In this document: positions 33,931-42,983 of the stretch, in pieces
How positions within the stretch are numbered: the stretch's first letter is position 1
How the letters are laid out: each line of letters opens with the position of its first letter
Assembly (NCBI GenBank): GCA_030710605.1
Contig: CP092876.1
Location: forward strand, 65,038,115-65,102,114
Reading direction: 5' to 3'
DNA from: Cordylochernes scorpioides
Taxonomy: Eukaryota > Arthropoda > Arachnida > Pseudoscorpiones > Chernetidae
Length of the DNA: 64,000 nucleotides
Notes under the pieces: model-generated
What the model was told of the DNA's origin: nothing
The model's input: the letters and a program-made list of their open reading frames with translations, nothing else
The model's database searches: none
Program-made: the position numbers and the translations under genes

Positions 33931-34563
33931 TGATCATGATAAGAGTTATTCCATAAAAAAAAATATTTTTTAAAAGTTTGATTCTACCGTGTATTTATAT
34001 TTTTAATGGAAAGACGATAATGTTGGCATCTTCTTCTTGATTCCATATTCTATTTAAAATTTGTATGGCAACGCGTTTTTAAACGTTGATTTTTTTAAAT
34101 TTAATTTTATGTTTTCAAAAATATCTCATCTCAGGTAATGGAACTAATATAGATTTGAATCCAAATATCTTTTGAAATAATCAAATTAAAAAAAAAATGA
34201 TATTTGAAATTTTAAATCCTATTACCATTTTAATTAAATTTAATGACCTTCATTTTATTTTATTTTCAATATATTTCTAAATCTTCAATTAGAATGTTTT
34301 ACTTTTTGTGTGAATTCTATTATATATTTACATATAACACCCAAATATGGATAGATACAAACTTACGAGATCAATTTAAAAAAAATTGGAAATGTCACTT
34401 CATGGGGAAGTTGTCGTGGAGACAAATTCTCCCAGATACTTAGGATCATTAGAAAGTCTATAAATCTGTAAAGGCTATCTATGATAAGACAAATTTGAAT
34501 CTTCATAGTCAATTAATTTGCTTTTTGATTCTTGTTTTCTATAACAATATGAGAAGTTATGAA

Positions 34564-34829
34564 AAAGGCATCTTCTTATCGTGCAACTGAAAGTTGCTGA
34601 TGTTTGCGCCATCTATCGGAATAAATATCAACTATTCTCGTTGTATTCTAATTATTCCAGAATTGACCAATTACCCATTCTTGGTTAATCAAGAAAAGCT
34701 AACCACGTACGCGAATGGGTAATTGGCCAATTCTGGAATAATTAGAAATCAACGAGAATAGTTGATATTTATTCCGATAGATGGCGCAAGCCATCAGCAA
34801 CTTTCAGTTGCACGAAAAGGAGATGCCTT
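34564..34829. repeat. Fold-back repeat (MITE-like), copy in the inverted unit
   Basis: Long near-palindrome with arms of about 110 bp, the paralogue of 2088-2302 and 49006-49271. The two central stretches CCAATTACCCATTC… and its inverse flank a short spacer. Confidence 0.7.
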
Positions 34830-35211
34830 ATTCATGATTTATGCACCTTATCCCAGTACAATATCACATTTGTACGATTTTTTCATAATATGAGAAGTGT
34901 TTTTCTATAAACAATTCTATACTGCGTCGATATAATATGATTTATTCACAAAGGAAATACAGTTGATTACCAAATTTCTGGTGTTGATGATGAAATCACA
35001 TAAATATATTCCACACGTTAAATCTCCCAATTCAATCGAAATGTAGGTGTGCAATAAATATTAATGTATGTTTGATGATCTATTGCCACGCTTATTAATA
35101 TTGATAAATATTTATTTTTGATTGAGCTAGTCCTTAAATATCACGGTGGTGTTTTCCATTTTTGCATCGAAGAAAGGCTTGGAGGCCAGTGAATTTATAT
35201 TTAAAATGTAT

Positions 35212-35484
35212 GTTTTGCTTATCCCTAGTACACGTGGTACAGGCCATGATAATTATGGTGGGTAGGAGTAGGCTACTGTTTTACTGTGAGTGCACCACAT
35301 ATCTACACATGTGAAAAGCAGTTCGACTTTGTACTTACAAATGTGCCGAGCCCCGTTTGGTTACTTGCACTCGCTGGTGGGGTTGAAACTTTGCAAAAAT
35401 CGGGGGCCATTGGGGCATTCTTTTTTATCAGAAAAAAAAGTGCTCAATGCGGGAAACGAACCCGGGTCGTAGCGGACGAAAAAG
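35212..35484 (-). mobile_element. SINE, head cut off at the inversion junction
   Basis: It reads on the minus strand with the B box (GGGTTCG) preserved at about 35457-35463. The A-box part is missing because the sequence switches at about 35484 to forward upstream sequence of gene A. Its tail ends at AAGCAAAAC (35212). Confidence 0.82.
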
Positions 35485-35492
35485 ACTCACAA

Positions 35493-35741
35493 GTCGAGAC
35501 CCCTTGTATTTTATCATATTCAAGATCACTTTTGATAAGGAACCATAGAGATAGTTTCCATTATTCTTGGTTCCAAATAGAAAACCCCAAAAAACAGACC
35601 CCCCAACTAAACAGAAGGAAGTCGACAAAGTTGGCCAGATGGAAATCTGGTCACCTGCGCCCTCTAGTCTATAAAGAGGGAGACAAAAGCCTTCCCATGT
35701 GCACTAGGTGCAAAACTGAAGAGGCCACTCCCTAACATATA
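35493..35741 (+). pseudogene. LINE C-terminal fragment upstream of gene A, first part
   Basis: Encodes QVETPCILS…ARWKSGHLRPLVY…CTRCKTEEATP in frame with the SINE by chance. It is the paralogue of 52826-53070 in unit B. It is cut at 35741 by a PLE fragment and resumes at 36418-36516 (CIGKDKGSLYRE-like, ending in the Asp-Leu-Gln region). Confidence 0.75.
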
Positions 35742-36417
35742 AAATATTTCTACAGGTAAACTCCGTACAATTGGTATAAGTGTATAACGAATCAAAAGTT
35801 TTGACGAAGGAGTATCTTTTATTACATTTGTGCAAGCTTTCAAACTTTGCAGTTCTTCCACAGGCATGGATAGTACAAAACTTTTTTTTTCCCACAGGCA
35901 TGGATAGTACAAAAATACTACCAAATTTTCAAAATACTTTGAGCCATTATATATACAAGAATATTTACATAAATTAGATATAATTTTAGTTTAATATATA
36001 AGCAAAATTAAGATATTCACTGTATGCAAATAGTATTATATTTAAAAAAAAAATTTTAATTTTAAAATTCCATTTTTTTTTTATTTGTAAAGTTAAAACT
36101 AGTATACGATAAAACATTTCAACATAGAAAGCCAAGCGGGGGTCCCTCCAACCCGACCACCTACCCGGGCATATCTAAAGGATAACTATTGAGGTATTAA
36201 ATGATAAATTTCCGGTAGATCTATTTTTCTGTTGATGCTGTTTGTTTGTGATGAAACGATGGATTCTAGTACCAATCTGTGCTGCTTATTGTTTATGTGT
36301 TGATATAGGACTTTGGGTTGATCGAAGTTAAAATTAGGGCCAATGATTGAAATATGTTGGTATATAAGTGACTTCGGGTCTCTATTGTTTATGTTTCGTT
36401 TGTGTTCAGTGATTCTG
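35742..36417 (-). mobile_element. PLE fragment inserted in the upstream LINE remnant of gene A
   Basis: Unit B has the uninterrupted sequence (…CGAACATATACTAAATTGTATTGG). On the minus strand 36186-36420 encodes a PLE nuclease C-terminus: TEHKRNINNRDPKSLIYQHI and INRKIDLPEIYHL. The remaining 0.4 kb is AT-rich tail, including a tandem copy of CCACAGGCATGGATAGTACA (about 35859 and 35892). Confidence 0.72.
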
Positions 36418-36766
36418 ATTGTATTGGAAAGGACAAAGGATCCCTGTACAGAGAACCAGGAAGATTTCTTGAACTTCTTTATGAGCACGACCTCCAAGAT
36501 CTTGTCTAGTTTAGACTAAAAAAGGATAAGTAAAAAAGAAAGATCACTTTAAATAAACGCAAACGCTAACTACAACTTTATATGATAAATCAGAATATGT
36601 TATTTAGGTTATCCAATGGCGTAATATCACAAATTAAATCTTCAAAAATACCAAAACGTATTTATGCTATTAGAAATATTCTATGAATTATTGGCAACCT
36701 GTTAACTATTATCCATCAAAATAATGTCTTCCAAGTGTGAAACATCTGTGTCAAGTCTGCTACGCC

Positions 36767-36773
36767 TATATAA
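36767..36773 (+). promoter_or_regulatory. TATA box of gene A
   Basis: TATATAA 53 bases before the ATG, identical in context to genes B and C. The expected start of transcription is around 36797. Confidence 0.77.
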
Positions 36774-36819
36774 CAACTCCTCAAATATATCAAAGACAGA
36801 CATTCTGTCGTTGCTCACC

Positions 36820-36874
36820 ATGTCACACACCTTCCTTGTCGTAGCCGCCCTGATGGTGGCCCTCGCTGTGGCCC
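36820..36874 (+). CDS. Kunitz-domain secreted protein, gene A, exon 1 (signal peptide)
   Basis: ATG at 36820. The 55-nt exon encodes 18 residues, MSHTFLVVAALMVALAVA, a classic signal peptide with a short polar start, a hydrophobic core and an Ala-x-Ala end. The donor GTGAGT follows at 36875, phase 1. The partner exon lies 10 kb away at 46928, because an LTR element, a PLE pair and a satellite have entered the intron. Splicing would have to skip all of these, so expression cannot be assumed. The reading itself is intact. Confidence 0.87.
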
Positions 36875-37021
36875 GTGAGTATAAATCTACCCTTTCTCTG
36901 TGTGTGTCGTTATTTTGTAGACACGTGTTTCTATAGGCCGATGATCTACCACGATATTACTATGTTTAGAAGGATTTATGATATTTATATTGTGTTACTC
37001 TCAAAACCTTGACTTATTACT

Positions 37022-37239
37022 TCTTTTCCTTATCCCTAGTACACGTGGTACAGGCCATAATAATCATGGTGGGTAGAAGTAGGCGACTGCTTTTAATGTA
37101 AATGCCCCACATGTCTACACATGTGAAAAGCAGTTCGACTTTGCACTTACAAATGTGCCAGACCCGTTTGGTTACTTGCACTCGCTGGTGGGGTTGTACT
37201 TTGCAAGAATCGGGGGCCATTGAAGCATTTTTATATATG
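37022..37239 (-). mobile_element. SINE in gene A intron (antisense)
   Basis: The same 5'-truncated copy as in genes B and C, with target duplication ACTTATTACT/ACCTATTACT on its sides. It shows the ancestral insertion was carried along with the gene. Confidence 0.83.
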
Positions 37240-37958
37240 ACCTATTACTAATTTTACGAATTAACTAAACCTTCATTTACCTAAAATTTATTCTTGTTTT
37301 ATGTTTATTATTGTTGATTTTTTCGAGTTAAACTAGCAAATATCCGTATCATTAACTTCCATTATTACCTCAATTTTATAATATTTTCTGTCAAATCATA
37401 TTCGAATAATTTTATCAAAACAAAGTAGATATGTCCTTCTAAAAACATTATTTTTGGTGTTCATGTTGCTCTTCTCTTCTTCTGTAAATATTTAAGGGAT
37501 ATATTTTTATATCTATTGATTATTGATAAAATTCAATAAAGTTCAAAAGTTAGATATACAAAGCTTTTATAAATAACAATAAAGCTATATTAAATATACA
37601 TTAACATTAAAAATGATATAAACACACACATTCTTTATACAAGTAAAATAATTAGGTATTTTGTATATTATACCTACATTTTAAAACGCCAACAGGTTTT
37701 TCATTGAAATATTTGCGGCATCATTTAGATAAGAACATGACTTGATCATATCAAATGTGAAATATTTTTTATAATTTATAAATATTATTATTTTATTTTT
37801 GGAACATGTTTGCGTATATTTATTTAACAAACTTTATGTCTATATAATGTATTATGTTAATATTTTAATGTTTTTAATCAAATTTTAATTGTACATATTT
37901 GTACATAATATGAGAGGCTTTTAACGAATATTTAGATATGATTTATTTTTTATATATA
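37240..37958. other. Intron sequence of gene A, no gene
   Basis: AT-rich sequence matching 53915-54600 in gene B and, reversed, 14810-15470 in gene C. No regulatory or coding feature is apparent. Confidence 0.6.
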
Positions 37959-38360
37959 TGTTATATAAAAATATGTTTATCAAATATAATTTCATAGATA
38001 TAAATATTCTGTTTTAATCGACCGCCAGAGGTCACGCTTCTATTATATAAAATCACATTGTTGTTCTTCCCCGTTGGGTCGGCTCAAAACATTTGTACAT
38101 TTTGTAAATAAGCTTTTCATTTTTTATTCTTACGCCTTAAGCCAGGCAATACTTTTATCAAATTATGTTTTTATATTTCTTAGCTCAATTAAAGCAATTT
38201 CTAATCTTTACTATTTTTATTATTTTACTTTTCAAGATTCAACCACGACTGCATCACCAATACCATATAGTATTAAAAATAACCAACAAATAACTGCATT
38301 ACAATAATCCTCAACATGATCCAAAGAATCAAACAGAAAAATTTTTTTTTTAATATAATA
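37959..38360 (+). repeat. 5' LTR-like direct repeat
   Basis: Matches 42586-42982 closely, including GACCGCCAGAGGTCRCGCTT and CCCCGTTGGGTCGGCTCAAA. A TATATAAAATCAC stretch at about 38043 could be its promoter. Confidence 0.72.
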
Positions 38361-40315
38361 TTAGTCGACAGGATATCTGAAACTTGTGAACAAAAGCAAA
38401 ACTAATATGCAGGTTTTCTACAATCAACAATAGCCCAATTCAAGCAAACATAGTCCATTTCAACCATAGCCCTCTACGATCGACAATAGTTCTCTACAAT
38501 CGACAATAATAATCTACATTCAACAATGGCCATCTACAAAACAAGCCATCTCCAGTTGACGCCATCCGAGATTGGAATTCACCAGCCATCACACCTTCCG
38601 ACCAACACCAGCCATCTCCATCTACAGCCAACTTCAGCCAGAATCCATTCCAAGGTATTTTAAATCTGTCTTCCATACTACCATTCCCTGCTATTTAAGT
38701 TTTCGTATCCAATCACAATGCTTATTTAATTATAGTCATATTCCATTTTATGTAAATCAATCTCAAATATCAATTTTGCCATAACTGTTTTGACCTTTGA
38801 TTTTCACCACACCTTTTAATCCTTTTGAACCTTATTTTTCTTTCTTAAATTTGTTTCTATAATATATATCCCATCACCTATTTTACTTTTAAAACATTTT
38901 CAAATAATTTAAACCATTTACACCAATTTTTTAACACAACACCATATGCAAAACAGTCGGCCAAGAGGACAACAACAAAATAACATTACCTATTTCCCAC
39001 ATCTTCAATATTTTAATAAGCTTTCTTTAACATGTTTTAAAATCATATTGCCACTATATTTTTCGTTAATAACCACAATACCTTATAGCTTCACATTTCC
39101 ATATATTTTTAATTTCCTAGCTTTAATATTTTGATATTTTCTCATTTAATCTCATTTCACAATGTTTTTATTTTTGAAATTTTGCATTATTACCCCCATT
39201 ACTCATTTCCTATATAAATATCTAAAAACGTTTCTGTCAATATGTAAATTTAGAGAGTCCAACATATGTAAATTTTTGCTCTTATTTTTATCTACCTTGA
39301 TTATTTTTCTTCAAATGACCATTCTTTATTCATACCATTACTTTTTTAAATTTTTAACATGTTCATTCCTTATTTTCACATTTGCCTTTTGTACATTAAC
39401 TTTGTCTCAACTTATTGCTTTTTCACAAATGCCTTATTTTCTTATAATCATCAAATGTTTCCACCTATCTTTTACAAATGTAATTATTTTTCATATTGTT
39501 TTTTCAATGTTCTTCATATTTTTATTTTATACTTTTGTAATATATTATTCATTTTATTTGTCTTCCTCATTAATATAATACGTGTATTTTTTTTATGTCT
39601 TTCCAGTCTATTGGTTCACAACAAGCCAATATGATCAAGGAAAATCACCCTTTTATTTCTCACTTTTTAATATGCATTCATTTTATTTTCCTTCCTCATT
39701 TTAAATATTATATGTGTATTTCTTTCTTGCCTATTTCCAATCTATTGGTTCACAATAAGCCAATACGATTATGGAACCTTTCTTTTCTCTCTTTAACAAT
39801 CATTACATCATTTTCTACTTTCCTGTCTATTGGTAACAATTTTTAAAACCAATATGATAAGTGAATATCACCTCTCACTTTTCTTTCTAATCATTTTATC
39901 TTTTTTTAAGCTATATTTTTTTCACTTTTCTCTCTGCCCATATTATTCTTTTCACAGGGGAGAAATGTTATATAAAAATATGTTAGGAAAAATATCACTT
40001 AGAAAAATTCAAGGACTCTTACTGGTAAATTATAAAGCTGGACAACACGTAAAGTAAGATGAGTTTCTTTTAATAAACGAAAACGCAAGCTTTCTGGACG
40101 TACGCCCTTCAACAGGCAATTATACACGCAAAGATACAAATGGTAGGTAGGAGCGAATATTTATATGTGCTAGTTTTGAACATATTTACAAGAATTTTGC
40201 TGTAAAATTAGCATATTAAACTAAACCAAAGAAATGCAAAAATCTAACTATTATTTCAATTATTAATCTTAATGATGGGAACTATTGTACATATAATATT
40301 TTATGAAAAAAAAAA

Positions 40316-41600
40316 CTAATATGTTACAGGAGTTTCAGCCAAGAGAACACCATATATATCGGGAATATCTATCTTTCTATTTATGCTATTGTGTTTGTGT
40401 GAGACTATGGATTCCAACACCAATCGTTGGTGTTGGTTGTGGATATGTCTATAGTGGATTACTGGATGGTTAACATCGAATGTATGTCCTGTAGATGCTA
40501 TGTGTTGGTGGATGAGGGATTTGGGGTCTTTGTTAGTTATATTGCGGGAATGCTCTGTCATTCTGATGCCTACAGTTCTACCTGTCTCACCCACATATGT
40601 GGCAGAGCACTGCTCACATGAGACAGAGTAGACTGCTCCTGTACTTTGAAGGGGGCTGGGAGGAGTGTCTGCTTTGGTTATGGGATGTCTGAGGTGTGTG
40701 GATATGTTATTGGTGTTGCTGAAAAAGGTCTGGATGCCATGGGTTTTAAGAAGTCTGGCTATATTGACTGTGTAGGATGAATAAGGTAAAATACAAGTGG
40801 ATCTATGAGCTGTTGGGGGTTTTTGAGGACTGGGTACGAAAGTGTGTCTGTTGATGAAGGTAAGAGGGAACGCTGAGGCAGTAAGATGGGAAATTACTAA
40901 TTCTTTTTCTATGGTTTTGAATATGGGGAGGGAACAATGGGTATGTATTCGTTTTGTTAAAGTTTTAACTATGTTAATTTTATGGACTATGGGGCAGTAT
41001 GAATTGAAGTGGGTATAGTTGGGGGGGGGGAGTTTTTCTTGTAATAGACTGTGGTATTGAAGGAATTTGGAGTACGTATGATCAGTGTGTCTAGGAAGGG
41101 GATGACATTTTTGTGTTCTTGTTCTAAAGTGAATGAGATATCAGGGTGATAATTGTTGAGGTCTTTTAGGATGGTGCCCTCTTGGCTGATTTTACAGATG
41201 CAAAAAACGTCATCTATGTAACGCCGCCATATGGAGATGCTTGATGCATGTATTTGGTTAATCCACGCATCAATTTTGGTCATCACTATTTCAGCTGCTA
41301 TGGAGGAGAGGGGACTTCCCATAGGGGAACCTTTAGTCTGTTTGAAGTGTTCATGATTATAGGTAAAAATGTTCATTTTAAGGCATATTTCTGAAAGTTT
41401 TGTTATTGTAGTAACTATTTGGGGATATATATTAATGGAGGTAAGGAACTGGTGTATGCTGTCTGTTATTAAAATGTGTGGAAGGCTAAGGTACATGGAT
41501 GTTACGTCGAAGGAGCACATAATATAATCAGGTGTGGGATGTAGTATGGTTATTTCATTGATGAATGAGGGGGTGCTGGCAATGGAATAACTCCGTCCTA
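40316..41600 (-). pseudogene. PLE reverse transcriptase and GIY-YIG nuclease (left arm)
   Basis: The minus-strand reading starts near 41600. The reverse transcriptase shows CSFDVTSMYLSLPH, KGSPMGSPLSS and the catalytic RRYIDDVFCI (about 41205-41234). A frame change follows near the G run at about 41020-41030. The nuclease then begins with YVGETGRTVG and ends SINRKIDIPDIY before a stop near 40316. The N-terminal part of the protein is missing. The enzyme primes from the nick that the nuclease makes. Confidence 0.83.
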
Positions 41601-41668
41601 TTATATCCTACCACCTCTCGCCAGCATATCCTCTAGCTAAGTTCCTTTCTAATTATCTCTCCCCACTC

Positions 41669-42307
41669 ATGAATGCACACAGAGAAAATTATTCCATTGC
41701 CAGCACCCCCTCATTCATCAATGAAATAACCACACTACATCCCACACCTGATTATATTATGTGCTCCTTCGAAGTAACATCCATGTACCTTAGCCTTCCA
41801 CACATTTTAATAACAGACAGCATACACCAGTTCCTTACCTCCATTAATATAGATCCCCAAATAGTTACTACAATAACAAAACTTGGCATCCAGACCTTTT
41901 TCAGCAACACCAATAACATATCCACACACCTCAGACATCCCATAACCAAAGCAGACACTCCTCCCAGCCCCCTTCAAAGTACAGGAGCAGTCTACTCTGT
42001 CTCATGTGAGCAGTGCTCTGCCACATATGTGGGTGAGACAGGTAGAACTGTAGGCATCAGAATGACAGAGCATTACCGCAATATAACTAACAAAGACCCC
42101 AAATCCCTCATCCACCAACACATAGCATCTACAGGACATACATTCGATGTTAACCATCCAGTAATCCACTATAGACATATCCACAACCAACACCAACGAT
42201 TGGTGTTGGAATCCATAGTCTCACACAAACACAATAGCATAAATAGAAAGATAGATATTCCCGATATATATGGTGTTCTCTTGGCTGAATCTCCTGTAAC
42301 ATCTTAG
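41669..42307 (+). pseudogene. PLE protein with in-frame internal deletion (right arm)
   Basis: An uninterrupted 212-codon frame. The first 70 residues or so repeat the start of the reverse transcriptase (CSFEVTSMYLSLPH). At TTITKL it jumps directly to GIQTFFSNTNN, the linker before the nuclease, so the catalytic YIDD part is gone. The nuclease half is complete: VYSVSCEQCSATYVGETGR to IDIPDIYG. It is open by chance or by recent deletion and cannot reverse transcribe. Confidence 0.82.
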
Positions 42308-42983
42308 TTTTTTCATAAAATATTATATGTACAATAGTTCCCGTCATTAAGTTTAATAATTGAAATAATAGTTAGATTTTTGCATTTCTTTGGTTTAGTT
42401 TAATATGCTAATTTTACAGCAAAATTCTTGTAAATATGTTCAAAACTAGCACATATAAATATTCGCTCCTACCTACCATTTGTATCTTTGCGTGTATAAT
42501 TGCCTGTTGAAGGGCGTACGTCGCGAAAGCTTGCGTTTTCGTTTATTAAAAGAAACTCATCTTACTTTACGTGTTGTCCAGCTTTAAAAATATGTTTATC
42601 AAATATAATTTCATAGATATAAATATTCTGTTTTAATCGACCGCCAGAGGTCGCGCTTCTATTATATAAAATCACATTGTTGTTCTTCCCCGTTGGGTCG
42701 GCTCAAAACATTTGTACATTTTGTAAATAAGCTTTTCATTTTTTTATTCTTACGCCTTAAGCCAGGCAATACTTTTATCAAATTATGTTTTTATATTTCT
42801 TAGCTCAATTAAAGCAATTTCTAATCTTTACTATTTTTATTATTTTACTTTTCAAGATTCAACCACGACTGCATCACCAATACCATATAGCATTAAAAAT
42901 AACCAACAAATAACTGCATTACAATAATCCTCAACATGATCAAATATCAAGCAGAAAATATCTTTTTTTTTTTAATATAATAT

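Larger units (their letters stand above)
20813..33998 (-). mobile_element. mariner (DD34D), third copy, carrying two large insertions
   Basis: The minus-strand mariner runs from the right end AAAGTTTGATTCTACC (about 33978-33993) to the left end near 20815. It is interrupted by the 11.4-kb inverted-repeat element (21661-33059) and by a PLE fragment with inverted ends (about 33490-33930). Removing these leaves roughly the expected 1.3 kb. It is the reverse paralogue of 49851-51149. Confidence 0.82.
12533..35484 (-). repeat. Inverted duplicated block carrying gene C
   Basis: Everything from 12533 to 35484, apart from later insertions, is the reverse of the unit seen on the plus strand at about 48340-57700. 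Read on the minus strand it runs SINE, fold-back, mariner, spacer, LINE-derived upstream region, gene C exon 1, intron, exon 2, 3' flank. The left junction is at 12532/12533. The right junction is at 35484/35485, inside the SINE head. The sequences outside the junctions are neighbours in unit B (about 52797 and 52825). Confidence 0.82.
39985..42585. mobile_element. Penelope-like element, inverted pair, inside the 3' LTR
   Basis: It is bounded by an 11-bp target duplication AAAAATATGTT (39974-39984 and 42586-42596). The outer 0.5 kb of both arms are near-identical inverses, including AAGCTTGCGTTTTCG near each end. The left arm reads minus and the right arm plus. The left arm keeps most of the reverse transcriptase and the nuclease; the right arm has a large internal deletion. 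Confidence 0.87.
37959..42982 (+). mobile_element. LTR-type element in gene A intron, interrupted by a PLE pair
   Basis: Direct repeats of about 400 bp start TGTTATATAAAAATATG: 37959-38360, and 39966-39984 continued at 42597-42982. A polypurine tract ACAGGGGAGAAA (39954-39965) sits exactly before the second repeat, as before a 3' LTR. The internal 1.6 kb has no gag or pol. It contains imperfect short repeats (TACAATCGACAATAG type, about 38408-38530) and three CCAAT-containing repeats (39608, 39743, 39824). The end is TA-rich rather than the usual CA. It is probably a non-autonomous LTR element. Confidence 0.72.

Noticed and set aside
12533-35484. Simple inversion of a tandem unit
   Set aside because: Restoring the orientation would join the upstream region to a SINE head and a 3' flank to an upstream region. 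Neither junction exists in units A or B.
35286-35735. 149-codon open frame as a gene
   Set aside because: It joins SINE sequence to the upstream LINE remnant exactly across the inversion junction at 35484. It is a chance fusion.
39162-39578. 138-codon hydrophobic frame resembling a membrane protein
   Set aside because: It is built from T-rich low-complexity DNA in the interior of an LTR element, with Phe/Leu/Ile everywhere and no motif or conservation.
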